Part shown: piece after piece, positions 27,988 through 37,075 of the stretch | Position numbering within the stretch: position 1 is the first letter of the stretch | Layout: every line of letters starts with the position of its first letter | NCBI RefSeq assembly: GCF_020991415.1 | Contig: NZ_JAJMOY010000003.1 | Coordinates: 248,001-312,000, forward strand | Direction: 5' to 3' | Source of the DNA: Flavobacterium sp. ENC | Lineage (GTDB): Bacteria > Bacteroidota > Bacteroidia > Flavobacteriales > Flavobacteriaceae | DNA: 64,000 bases | Made by a program: the position numbers and the translations under genes | The notes under the pieces: generated by a model | The model's input: the letters and a program-made list of their open reading frames with translations, nothing else | What the model was told of the DNA's origin: nothing | Databases searched by the model: none

Positions 27988-29601
27988 TTATAAGTCCACA
28001 AAATATTTTTGTTTGCCAAAATCGAATTCATAATACGTTAAGTTCGGCCAAAGCGGTTTGATCAGTCCTTTTTCCCAGTTTTGCAGCGCAGCCTGTAATT
28101 CTTTTACTTTCTCCGGATTTTTTTGTGCAAGATCTGTGGTTTCGGATTTGTCTTTTGCGAGATTATACAACCATTGTTCCTGCGTTTTTCCGCTGATGAT
28201 TAATTTCCAGTCACCGCTTCTTACTGCTTTTGCATCGCCTGACCGCCAGTACAAATCTTTGTGTGCTATCTTATGATCATTGACGGTGCTGATCAGATCG
28301 ACCCCGTCATAAACCCTGTCTTTTGGCAGACCGGAATGGGTCACGGCAGCAATTGTACTAAAGATGTCCAAAGAGCTTACAGGAGTTTTGTAAACCGTAT
28401 GTGGTTTGATTTTTCCTTTCCACGAAAGGGCAAAAGGAACATTGATGCCACCTTCAAAATGAGAAAATTTCCCACCCTTCAATGGGGCATTGGTGGTAGC
28501 AAAAGTATAATCGGCACCGCCGTTGTCACTTGCAAAAATGATTAAGGTGTTTTCTTCCAGTCCTTCTTTTTTGACTTTGGCTACTATTCTTCCAATCGCG
28601 TCATCCAACGCGCTGATCATCGCAAAATAGACCCGTTTGTTTTCGTCTTTTACATTCGGAAAACGATCGTAATATTTTTTTCGAACCTGAAACGGCGTAT
28701 GTGGTGCATTAAACGGAACATACAATAAAAAAGGTTTTGTTTTATTTTTATCGATAAAGGTTTCTGCCTCATCAGCAAATGTTTCGGTGAGATAGGCTTT
28801 ATTTTTGATAATGGTGGTATCACGACGAATTTGCCCGATTCCGACACGGCCATTTCCCCAAATGGTTTTATCGGTAAAATCTTTGTGATGATGGTTGATG
28901 ATGTCCGGATTATCATCTTCCGGTGTATAAAGGGAAAAGGCCTGATAAAATCCGTAATGATAATCGAAACCACGGTCCAGCGGGAAAAATCCTTTGTTGT
29001 GCCCAAGATGCCATTTTCCGATAATTGCCGTTTTGTATCCTTGCTTTTTAGCTAAATCGGCAAAGGTAATTTCAGATTTAGGCAAGCCCTGAGTGGCAAT
29101 TGAAGCCTCATTCGGGTAAGCTATTTTTGGATTTAAATTCCACTTGTTGGTATTGATTAAGTATTTAAAGGCGTAGTACTCCAGATTGTTTTTAGGATAG
29201 CGGTCTCCGGGCTGATATTCGTGTCCAAATCGCTCCTGATACCGGCCTGTAAGCAAGCCTGCTCGTGAAGGCGAACAAATGGAAGCTGAAACATAACCAT
29301 CTGTAAAGGTTACGCCCGAAGCTGCCAAAGAGTCTATTTGTGGTGTAGGAGCAGCTTTTCCTCCGTAAAGGGAAATATCATATTTGCCTAGATCATCGGC
29401 GAGAAGAATAATAATATTCGGCTTTTTTTCTGTTTTTGACGTATCTTTTTGGGCAAGGAAAGCTGTCTTTCCTTCGGCTAATTTTTGATCTGGCTTAATT
29501 AAAGTTCCATCGGTATTAATGGGCCAGAATAAAAATAGGACCAGAATTAATAATACGAATAGGATCGGTACAATGATCTTTTTTGTTTTGGATAATGCCA
29601 T
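27988..29601 (-). CDS. type I sulfatase with N-terminal membrane segment
   Basis: 537 residues. A single N-terminal hydrophobic segment (about 8-27) without a clear cleavage site suggests a membrane-anchored periplasmic enzyme. The formylglycine site is Cys109 in the canonical ICSPSRAGLLTGR. Other motifs: LLADDLGKYD, IGKWHLGH, APHTPF and FASDNGGADY. It belongs to a different sulfatase branch from its three neighbours (shorter, no LREKR insert). It lies 44 bases downstream of the rhodanese/thioredoxin gene. Confidence 0.93.
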   Translation of the reverse strand: MALSKTKKIIVPILFVLLILVLFLFWPINTDGTLIKPDQKLAEGKTAFLAQKDTSKTEKKPNIIILLADDLGKYDISLYGGKAAPTPQIDSLAASGVTFTDGYVSASICSPSRAGLLTGRYQERFGHEYQPGDRYPKNNLEYYAFKYLINTNKWNLNPKIAYPNEASIATQGLPKSEITFADLAKKQGYKTAIIGKWHLGHNKGFFPLDRGFDYHYGFYQAFSLYTPEDDNPDIINHHHKDFTDKTIWGNGRVGIGQIRRDTTIIKNKAYLTETFADEAETFIDKNKTKPFLLYVPFNAPHTPFQVRKKYYDRFPNVKDENKRVYFAMISALDDAIGRIVAKVKKEGLEENTLIIFASDNGGADYTFATTNAPLKGGKFSHFEGGINVPFALSWKGKIKPHTVYKTPVSSLDIFSTIAAVTHSGLPKDRVYDGVDLISTVNDHKIAHKDLYWRSGDAKAVRSGDWKLIISGKTQEQWLYNLAKDKSETTDLAQKNPEKVKELQAALQNWEKGLIKPLWPNLTYYEFDFGKQKYFVDL

Positions 29602-29645
29602 AGTTTATTTTTGATTTTAAAAAATGTGTATTAGAAATTAAAGGA

Positions 29646-30362
29646 TCATTTAGAAGCCAAAGCCACATCCACATCATTTTTCAAATCACCAAGGCCATCT
29701 TTTTTGAAGACAATTTTACCATTCTGATACAAGATCAAAGTAGGGAAGACCCGTACGGTTTTTAGATCAGCAATAACCTGAGGGCTTTCTTCCAGTTCAA
29801 TCTGAACGATTTTTAGTTTTTCCCCGTATTGCGTTCTGAGGTTTTCTAAAATTGGTTTTACCGTTTTACAGGTAGCACAATATTTAGATCCGATATCTAC
29901 TAAAACATAGTTGTTATCGGCAACAATCTTTTTGTATTCCGGCAAAGTCAATTTGCTTTTCAGATTGGTATAAAACGGTTTTCCGCCGCCAATCCAGCTG
30001 GCAATTCCGCCTTCCAGTATATAGATTTCAGAAAAGCCTTTTTTGGTTAGTTCTGTTGCTAAAAGACCGCTTCGGTAAGCGGCAATGGAATAAATAAATA
30101 CCGGCTGTGACGGATTTAAGGCGGCCACTGCTTTTTCGAAATTCTCTGATTTGGTATTGAAATTTATAGCGCCTTCAATATGGTTTAACGCAAATTCTTC
30201 CGGGCCTCGGGCATCAATTACCTGCGGGTTTTTCTGGGTTTTAATTTTTGAATAAAAAGCATCCAGCAAAACGACACTTGAGCTTTTATCCTGTGCAAAA
30301 CCTGCAAGGGTAAAAAGGAGGAGCAGGGCTGAGAGACTGTTTTTGAGTATTTTATTTTTCAT
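29646..30362 (-). CDS. periplasmic rhodanese-like/thioredoxin fusion
   Basis: 238 residues. Signal peptide (1-23, AGFAQ). A rhodanese-like domain (about 33-130) has DARGPEEF, but the catalytic loop reads YSIAAYRSG, with Ser92 where active rhodaneses have Cys, so sulfur transfer is unlikely. A thioredoxin-like domain (about 140-237) has the active site Cys162-Ala-Thr-Cys165 and the cis-Pro in VFPTLILY. It may reduce or protect cysteines in the periplasm, for example in sulfatases or sulfur compounds. That role is inferred from the sulfatases on both sides. Confidence 0.87.
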   Translation of the reverse strand: MKNKILKNSLSALLLLFTLAGFAQDKSSSVVLLDAFYSKIKTQKNPQVIDARGPEEFALNHIEGAINFNTKSENFEKAVAALNPSQPVFIYSIAAYRSGLLATELTKKGFSEIYILEGGIASWIGGGKPFYTNLKSKLTLPEYKKIVADNNYVLVDIGSKYCATCKTVKPILENLRTQYGEKLKIVQIELEESPQVIADLKTVRVFPTLILYQNGKIVFKKDGLGDLKNDVDVALASK

Positions 30363-30487
30363 GATTTTCTGTAATTTTATAAAAGTTGGCAGTGTATTTC
30401 AAAGTTGAACCTGAAAAGCACTGCCAATTTTTTATGATATAATTCCGATTGCCGTTTTCGGATTTCGTTATTTTATTCCGGACTGTT

Positions 30488-31555
30488 TTATACCTGAGCC
30501 GGTTCGTCGTAGTAGACCGGACCTGGGGCAGCAACAATTTCTGCTTTTGCTTTTAGAGGAACGGATAAAACGCCTTCTGCCAATGCACTTCCTTCTTTTT
30601 TAGATTTGAATATTGGCCATAAAAACTGGGCATACCACTCTTCTTGTTTATAGGATTTCATTCCGTATGATTCCGGGAATTTACGCGTAATTAAACCTGT
30701 TCCGAAAATGATGTCCCAGATAAAAAACATATTGCCGAAGTTGCCTTTAAAGTGACCGACACCATCTCCGCTTGTATCGGCGTGATGTGCGTGATGCGTT
30801 GCAGGAGTCGAGATCAAACGCTCTAAAACCCATGCAATTGGATGTAATACTTTGTATTTGTAAAATGGTTTGTCCCAGGCAATGCTGGAATGAGCCCCTA
30901 AAGTGATGAAACTTTTGATCACCAGTACAAACAAAGCGGGTAATCCTAAACCTAAATAAGTCAGCGTAGCCGTCAGATAAATTTGAGAAAAGAAAACCGT
31001 ATAAATAAAATTTTGTCTGGAAGCCATCGCCATTCCCATGTAAGGAGCCGAATGGTGCGTTCTGTGGAAACGCCATAAAAACGGAACCTGATGGTGCAAA
31101 CGGTGGTACCAGTATTGTGTTAAATCATCGGCTATGGCGATCAGGAAAAATCCTCCCCAGAACGGAACCCATGAAAGGGTATTGGCCAGATTCGGAATTA
31201 AGTAAGGCAAAGCGGTTAGGCTAAAAAAAGCAATTACGGGTGGCAAAAGCAATTTCGGCGCTAAGAAACAAACGATATCTATTTTGCGTTCTTCGCCTGT
31301 CCACTCGTCATCGTATAAGCCTGCGGCAAATTCTATCGCCCCTAAAACGAGCATGAAAACAATTAATCCCCAAGTTCGAATGTGTTGAAATGCGGGTTGT
31401 GCAAACTCTAAAAACGCGGGTAAGGTGATATGTGATTCACTCACAAGGCCATTCGTTAATTTAAAGTAAAGGAAAATTGCCACTACAGGCAAACTGTATA
31501 TTAAAAGACTGATACTTAAATCTCTCGTTAATTTTTCTTTTTGAACTATTGCCAT
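30488..31555 (-). CDS. fatty acid hydroxylase / sterol desaturase superfamily membrane protein
   Basis: 355 residues with several membrane helices (about 12-30, 54-74, 95-120, 132-150 and 188-215). Diiron His clusters of PF04116 are present: HRLHH, HRTHH and HAHHAD, together with DDLTQYWYH. Members hydroxylate or desaturate lipids using O2. The substrate is unknown, and no other sterol or carotenoid gene is nearby. The gene is 6 bases after a 39-residue membrane protein ORF. Its presence in a sulfatase locus suggests a lipid-linked or sterol-like sulfate ester, or simple co-inheritance. Confidence 0.88.
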   Translation of the reverse strand: MAIVQKEKLTRDLSISLLIYSLPVVAIFLYFKLTNGLVSESHITLPAFLEFAQPAFQHIRTWGLIVFMLVLGAIEFAAGLYDDEWTGEERKIDIVCFLAPKLLLPPVIAFFSLTALPYLIPNLANTLSWVPFWGGFFLIAIADDLTQYWYHRLHHQVPFLWRFHRTHHSAPYMGMAMASRQNFIYTVFFSQIYLTATLTYLGLGLPALFVLVIKSFITLGAHSSIAWDKPFYKYKVLHPIAWVLERLISTPATHHAHHADTSGDGVGHFKGNFGNMFFIWDIIFGTGLITRKFPESYGMKSYKQEEWYAQFLWPIFKSKKEGSALAEGVLSVPLKAKAEIVAAPGPVYYDEPAQV

Positions 31556-31561
31556 GATTTC

Positions 31562-31681
31562 TTATTTTAAAAATTGATTGATTAATGCTAAACCTCCGGC
31601 CAGAATGGCTAGTGGAACTAAAAATACGATTGCCCCAACAACAATCTTTTTTCCGATAATTTCATAGTCTACTCGTTTCAT
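31562..31681 (-). CDS. 39-residue single-span membrane protein
   Basis: A small ORF with ATG at 31679-31681 and TAA at 31562-31564. The product starts MKRVDYEIIGKK, followed by one hydrophobic segment of about 22 residues (IVVGAIVFLVPLAILAGG), and ends LINQFLK. It sits 6 bases upstream of the hydroxylase-family gene, which argues for translation coupling. A charged N-terminus followed by a single helix is the pattern of small regulatory or assembly subunits. No family is recognised. Confidence 0.7.
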   Translation of the reverse strand: MKRVDYEIIGKKIVVGAIVFLVPLAILAGGLALINQFLK

Positions 31682-31774
31682 GATTACCTTATTTGTTTGT
31701 TATTATTTTTTTTAAGTGTCCTTTCAGTTTTAGGTTTGTACCTATACTGAAAATCAATAAATTGGATAGTATCA

Positions 31775-31782
31775 CAAAAATA
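31775..31782 (-). promoter_or_regulatory. possible -7 box for the small-protein/hydroxylase unit
   Basis: On the minus strand the sequence reads TATTTTTG, matching TAnnTTTG, about 94 bases upstream of the 39-residue ORF. No TTTG was found at the proper -33 distance, so confidence is low. Confidence 0.35.
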
Positions 31783-31938
31783 AAATAAAACCGTTTAACT
31801 CTATAGATTTAGTAGAATTTTATTGATTGGTTTTTTGATAAATTTGTTAAATACTTGTCGTTTTTTGTCATTATTTAACTTTTTGCATCACAGAGCCATT
31901 AGTTGCAAAAGAAAATGACTCTGCATACTTTTTTAGTT

Positions 31939-33861
31939 TTATTCATTAGTACCGGCAGGTTTATTGGCCTGACGAATTAATTCCTGAAGGTTTTTACTCT
32001 TATCCGTTCCGTTGTTGTGTATTCTTCTGCTGAATACATCCTGCCAGTCAATTAGCGGATACAAGTTGTTTTCCTTAGCTTGTTCATCAAACAATTTTTG
32101 AAGCTCTGCTAATTTTTCAGGATATTTTTTAGCCAGGTTTACGCGCTCATTAAAATCTTCATTTAAATTGTAAAGCTCCCAGACATCCGTATCGAAATTA
32201 CTTTTGGCAGGTGTTTCGTTTTTGCCTAATGAATTTTTTAAAGCAAAGGAATCCGGAAGATGTGCCGCCGCAGCTTTCCATCCGTCTTTGTAAATCGCTC
32301 TGTTTCCGAAAATATAATAATACTGAACTTTGTGTAAAGATTCTGCTTTGGCATCGTTCAGGGAAGCGTAGAAAGAAGAACCCTGAATTTTGTCCTGCTT
32401 GATTTCACGAATAGTTTCCGGTGCTTTGATTCCCGCAATATCCAGTGTAGTCGGAAGTAAATCTGTTACATGGCTGTATTGATTTCTGATTCCGCCTTTT
32501 TCTTTAATTTCTTTTGGATAAAAAACAATCAGCGGGTTACGGGTTCCGCCTTCTGAATGGGCATCCTGTTTCCAGTTTTTAAAAGGCGAATTGGTTGCCT
32601 GTGCCCAGCCTAAAGGGAAATTGGTATTCAGGCCTTTTGCCGTTCCGATTTCTCCGATGTTGTTTAGGTTATCCTGAAGGTTTTTTTCGTCAGATACGCC
32701 GCCGGCAAAAAGATTCTGGTTGATTGTACCTTGTGTGGTACCTTCTTTACTGGCTCCGTTATCACCAATGGCCACAAAAATAAGTGTGTTTTCCAATTGA
32801 CCTGTTGCTTTTAGATGTTCTACGATTCTTCCGATTTCATGATCGGTATACGTCAGGTATCCGGCATACACTTCCATAAAACGGGCGTACACTTTCTTTT
32901 GGTCCGGAGTTAGTTTTTTCCAGTCGGCAATAAGTGGATTGCGTTCCGGTAATATGGCATTTGCCGGAATGACACCTAATTTCTTCTGATTGGCTAATAC
33001 TTTCTCACGGTACACATCCCAGCCTTCATCAAATTTTCCTTTATACGGATCACTCCAGGATTCTGCCACCTGATGAGGTGCATGAACCGCTCCCGGCGCG
33101 TAGTACAAAAAGAACGGTTTATCCGGAGCCGCTTTGTGTTGCTTCGTGATATAACCAATGGCTTTGTCTGTAATCTGGTCTGTTAAATGTCTTCCGTCAG
33201 GAACAACATGCGTATTATCTTCTACTAAATCAGGTTTGTACTGATCTGTTTGTGAACCTAAAAAACCAAAAAAGTGTTCAAATCCTTTTCCTGTTGGCCA
33301 TCTGTCAAAAGGTCCGGCGTCAGAAGCTTCTTCATCCGGAGTCAGTCCGTATTTACCAACGGCAAAAGTGTTATATCCTTTGTCTCTTAAAATCTCGGCA
33401 ATTGTTCCTTTATCAGACGGAATTCGGCCATCCCAGCCCGGGAAACCTGCTGATAAAACAGTGTGCGAAAATCCGCTTACGTGTACTCTTCCCGAATTTC
33501 TTCCGGTTAATAAAGCGGCGCGTGTAGGGGCACAAATAGCGGTTGTATGAAAATTGGTATAACGCAGACCGTTATTGGCCAAATTATCGAAAGTTGGGGT
33601 TTGTATCAAGCCTCCAAAAGCACTTGAAGCTCCAAATCCGACGTCATCTAACAAGATCCAGACAATATTGGGTGCTCCGGCAGGTGCTTTTACAGGCTCC
33701 GGCCAATATTCTTTAGAATCCGCTATTGTTTTGCCGATCACGCCTTTAAAACCCGCATCCTGTTGTTCTTGCGCAAAACCGAATTGGGCAACCAGTAATG
33801 CGGTAATCAGAAGTCCTTTCTTAGGACTTTTGATGGTACTGTAGTTATTAATTTTTTTCAT
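31939..33861 (-). CDS. type I sulfatase, long form
   Basis: 640 residues, the longest of the four sulfatases here. Signal peptide (about 14-30, FGFAQ). The formylglycine site is Cys110 in ICAPTRAALLTGRN. Other motifs: LLDDVGFGASS, VGKYGLTPDEEA, APGAVHAPHQ, IGDNGASKEG and DAHSEGGTRNP. Compared with the others it carries an extended middle region (about 350-430) and a longer C-terminus. A gap of 257 bases separates it from the small membrane protein gene downstream. Confidence 0.93.
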   Translation of the reverse strand: MKKINNYSTIKSPKKGLLITALLVAQFGFAQEQQDAGFKGVIGKTIADSKEYWPEPVKAPAGAPNIVWILLDDVGFGASSAFGGLIQTPTFDNLANNGLRYTNFHTTAICAPTRAALLTGRNSGRVHVSGFSHTVLSAGFPGWDGRIPSDKGTIAEILRDKGYNTFAVGKYGLTPDEEASDAGPFDRWPTGKGFEHFFGFLGSQTDQYKPDLVEDNTHVVPDGRHLTDQITDKAIGYITKQHKAAPDKPFFLYYAPGAVHAPHQVAESWSDPYKGKFDEGWDVYREKVLANQKKLGVIPANAILPERNPLIADWKKLTPDQKKVYARFMEVYAGYLTYTDHEIGRIVEHLKATGQLENTLIFVAIGDNGASKEGTTQGTINQNLFAGGVSDEKNLQDNLNNIGEIGTAKGLNTNFPLGWAQATNSPFKNWKQDAHSEGGTRNPLIVFYPKEIKEKGGIRNQYSHVTDLLPTTLDIAGIKAPETIREIKQDKIQGSSFYASLNDAKAESLHKVQYYYIFGNRAIYKDGWKAAAAHLPDSFALKNSLGKNETPAKSNFDTDVWELYNLNEDFNERVNLAKKYPEKLAELQKLFDEQAKENNLYPLIDWQDVFSRRIHNNGTDKSKNLQELIRQANKPAGTNE

Positions 33862-33990
33862 TTTAAATAGTTTTTAGTTGATTAAGTAATAATTTTTACT
33901 TGTTTGCTTTGGTTACTAGTTCCTGCAGATTAGCTGGCGTTTGTTAGTTTTATTTACCTGACATGTAACCAGTATTTTTACTGTATTATT

Positions 33991-35559
33991 TTATTTTATT
34001 TTATTCCAATCTTCGACACCTACTTTTACAGACCATTCCTGATGTAATTCAATCAGGCTTTGGAGCAGTTTTGGTTCTGATTCTGCCAAATTTTTTGTCT
34101 CTGTTCTGTCGGTCGCAAGATTGTACAATTCCCAGGGCTGATTGTTTTCAGCTACCGCTTTCCATTGGTCTTTTCTTACTGCTTTGCTGCCTTCATGTTC
34201 CCAAAACAAAGCTTCATGCGCATCAGAATGTTGTCCTTCGAATTCCTTTTTTAAGGGAATACCTTCTAAGGGGGTCAGGCTTTTTCCCTGAAAAGAATCC
34301 GGATATTGAAAACCGGCATATTCTAAACAAGTTGGCAAAATATCAATCACATGGCTTACCCTGCTGCTAATTGCACCTGCCTTAATATGCTTTGGATAAT
34401 AAGCAATAAATGGGGAAGCAATACCGCCTTCGTGGGTGTTCTTTTTGAATAACCGGAAAGGCGTGTTGCTCACATTTCCCCAGGGACTTTCGTAACTGTC
34501 AATCGACGCAACCGAACCCGGAGTGCCATTTTTTTGTGTCACATAATTCCAGTTTTTTACCTCATCGGCACTTCCTCCATTATCTGAAAGAAAAAGAACA
34601 AGGGTATTGTCTTCTTCTCCCAAAGACTTGACTTTCTGCAGGATTTCTCCAATTCCGGCATCCATCCTGTCGATCATGGCGGCGTAAATGGCCATCCGGG
34701 TATCCCATTTGTCTTTTTCTTCGGGGCTTAGTTTTTCCCAGTCCGGCACTTTTTCAAAACGATCTGATAAGTCCCAGTTTTTAGCAACGATTCCCTTTTC
34801 CTTTAATTTTTTAAAACGCCTGGCTCTCAATTTATCCCAGCCTTCCAAATATTTGCCTTTGTATTTTGCAATGTCTTCCGGCAATGCCTGAATGGGCCAA
34901 TGCGGAGCATTATAAGCTACATACAGAAAAAAAGGATGTTGCTGGTTTCGCTGTTTTTCTAAAGAATTAACAGCAAAATTGGTAATCTCCTGAGTCAGAT
35001 AGGCAGAGGTATCTGTGCGGATAACTTCTTTATCTCCTTTTAAAAAAGTGACTTTTCTCCCGTCGTTATACAAAGGTTCCGAGTTAAAATAACTGCTTCC
35101 ATTGTTTTGTAACGTGAAAGAATCATCAAACCCCCGATTAACCGCCCAGGCCGATGGTACTAATCCAACGTGCCATTTTCCGGAAACAATAGTGTTGTAG
35201 CCTGCCAGTTTAAGTGCCTGCCCAATCGTGATGCAATGTTCGTTTAAATAGCCCTGATAAGCCGGAAACCCCTTGTCCTGAACCATGTCCCCAACACCTG
35301 CCTGATGCGGATACAAACCCGTGAGTAATGCAGCCCGGGAAGGACAACAACGCCCGGCATTATAAAACTGGTTTAGTATAAGCCCTTTTTCAGCCAGCTT
35401 ATCCAGGTTCGGCGTTTTAATTTCTGAGCCAAAAGCACCAATATCTGAGAAACCTAAATCATCTGCCAAAATGACGATGATGTTAGGTTGCTTTTTTTGT
35501 GCAAACAGCTGAAATGGTACAACAACCAACAACGCAATAAGGAACAGTTTTTTAATCAT
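33991..35559 (-). CDS. type I sulfatase (arylsulfatase family)
   Basis: 522 residues from the ATG at 35557-35559. The longer open frame to 35625 would overlap susD and precede the signal peptide (1-20, FQLFAQ). The formylglycine site is Cys71 in RCCPSRAALLTG. Other motifs: LADDLGFSD, SGKWHVG, APHWPIQ and FLSDNGGSAD. It is closely similar in layout to the 24634 sulfatase. It lies 25 bases after susD, so it should be co-transcribed with the SusCD pair and defines that pair as sulfate-ester related. Confidence 0.94.
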   Translation of the reverse strand: MIKKLFLIALLVVVPFQLFAQKKQPNIIVILADDLGFSDIGAFGSEIKTPNLDKLAEKGLILNQFYNAGRCCPSRAALLTGLYPHQAGVGDMVQDKGFPAYQGYLNEHCITIGQALKLAGYNTIVSGKWHVGLVPSAWAVNRGFDDSFTLQNNGSSYFNSEPLYNDGRKVTFLKGDKEVIRTDTSAYLTQEITNFAVNSLEKQRNQQHPFFLYVAYNAPHWPIQALPEDIAKYKGKYLEGWDKLRARRFKKLKEKGIVAKNWDLSDRFEKVPDWEKLSPEEKDKWDTRMAIYAAMIDRMDAGIGEILQKVKSLGEEDNTLVLFLSDNGGSADEVKNWNYVTQKNGTPGSVASIDSYESPWGNVSNTPFRLFKKNTHEGGIASPFIAYYPKHIKAGAISSRVSHVIDILPTCLEYAGFQYPDSFQGKSLTPLEGIPLKKEFEGQHSDAHEALFWEHEGSKAVRKDQWKAVAENNQPWELYNLATDRTETKNLAESEPKLLQSLIELHQEWSVKVGVEDWNKIK

Positions 35560-35584
35560 TTTTTTTACTTGTAATAGAAGCCGT

Positions 35585-37060
35585 TTAATTGTAACCCGGA
35601 TTTTGTGGTAACCCAACCGGATCAAAATTTCTTTCGCTTTGCGGGATTGGGTAAAGGTTGTTTTTTTCGGAAACCGAATTTTTGGCGGTTACTTTTTTGA
35701 CTTCCGTAACCAAAGTTCCCCAGCGCACTAAGTCAAACCATCTTTGTCCTTCCTGAACAAATTCTTTTTTACGTTCTTCCTGAATGGCTGCCCTAAAAGT
35801 GACTTGATCCAGTCCTGCCAAATCTACAGTGGCATCCGTAGTCGTAATTGGTTTTCCAAAAGCTCGTCTTCTCACCTGATTAAGCAATTCATAAGCTTCG
35901 GCAGTTGGCGCTCCCTGTTCGTTGATGGCTTCCGCCAAAGACAATAAAATATCAGCATAGCGAATAAGCGGAAAATTAATGGCTGTATTTCCAGGCGTTG
36001 CCAGATTGGTTAAATCCAGGTATTTTTTAAAAATAGGCTTAGGAAAAGTATAAAGGGTTCCTGTAACCGGATTGACCAGTTGTTTGGCGTAACTCACATC
36101 TCTTCTGGTATCTCCGGCAGCATAAATATCATAAAACAAAGCGACGTCTGAGATAATATCAGCAGGTTCTGTAGCTGTAAATCCGGTAAAAGAAGTAGAC
36201 TGGAAAGTACTTCCGCTGGATCCGTTTCCGGCCTGATTCGGCTCAAACTGAACAGAGAAAATATGTTCTTTTCCGTTTTTCTTTGTTTTGGTAAAGATAT
36301 CCTGGAAGTTTTCAAACAACGCATATCCGTATCCGCCGTTGATTACTTCCCTGGCTTTTGCGATAGCATTTGGATAGTCTTTTCGGGTCAGGTACACTTT
36401 GGTTAAAATTGCTTTTGCAGCTCCCGAAGTGGCACGGCCTGCATCGGCTGCAGAATAAGTAGAAGGCAGGCTTTCAGCATCCGTCAGATCTTTAATAATC
36501 TGTGCATAAACTTCGTCTACAGTGGCTCTTTTTGATTTTAAACTTTCTAACTGAATAGAAGTCGGTTCGTGTAAAACAATTGGAACTCCGCCCCAAAGAC
36601 GGACTGCCTGAAAGTACAATAATCCTCTGATGAATTTTGCTTCATTGATTAATCTGGTCTTTACGGTCTCTGAGCCTGATACTTTCGGAATGTTATCAAT
36701 AGATACATTTGCTCTGTTAATTCCGGCATAAATTTGTCTCCACGCTACCTGAACACGGTCGTTGGTGGCATCATGTGTTAAAGCGCTCATAGCCCTTACC
36801 TGTGGATTTGTAGCAGAAACTCCCGCTGCTGCATAATCAGACCCCATATCGGTTAAGAAATAAAGGTTTCTTCCGAATAAACTCTGCTCGCCCGGATCAA
36901 GACTTAACGAAGCATAAACAGCGGCTACACTGGCAACGGCATCATCCTGGGTTTTGAAGTACTTATCTTCGGTTACAAAAGAGGTTGGTGTTACCTCTAA
37001 ATCGGCGCACGATACAAACAGTCCGGCACTTAAAAGGAATAATAGTATGATCTTTTTCAT
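35585..37060 (-). CDS. SusD/RagB-family lipoprotein of the sulfatase locus
   Basis: 491 residues. Lipobox Cys18 (LFVSC), then ADLEVTPTSF, which is typical of SusD. Helical TPR body with RGLLYFQAVRLWGGVPIV, and the C-terminal EERKKEFVQEGQRWFDLVRWG signature, ending PQNPGYN. It binds ligand at the surface for the SusC partner, 15 bases upstream. A sulfated glycan, steroid or aromatic ligand is possible; the sequence does not decide. Confidence 0.95.
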   Translation of the reverse strand: MKKIILLFLLSAGLFVSCADLEVTPTSFVTEDKYFKTQDDAVASVAAVYASLSLDPGEQSLFGRNLYFLTDMGSDYAAAGVSATNPQVRAMSALTHDATNDRVQVAWRQIYAGINRANVSIDNIPKVSGSETVKTRLINEAKFIRGLLYFQAVRLWGGVPIVLHEPTSIQLESLKSKRATVDEVYAQIIKDLTDAESLPSTYSAADAGRATSGAAKAILTKVYLTRKDYPNAIAKAREVINGGYGYALFENFQDIFTKTKKNGKEHIFSVQFEPNQAGNGSSGSTFQSTSFTGFTATEPADIISDVALFYDIYAAGDTRRDVSYAKQLVNPVTGTLYTFPKPIFKKYLDLTNLATPGNTAINFPLIRYADILLSLAEAINEQGAPTAEAYELLNQVRRRAFGKPITTTDATVDLAGLDQVTFRAAIQEERKKEFVQEGQRWFDLVRWGTLVTEVKKVTAKNSVSEKNNLYPIPQSERNFDPVGLPQNPGYN

Positions 37061-37075
37061 TTGATATTTTTTTAC

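Noticed and set aside
31890..31935. Hairpin CAGAG...CTCTG with T run on the plus strand
   Set aside because: The stem is broken by a mismatch, the T run is offset and no plus-strand gene precedes it.
35560..35625. Extended start of the 33991 sulfatase
   Set aside because: It would overlap susD and place residues before a clean signal peptide.
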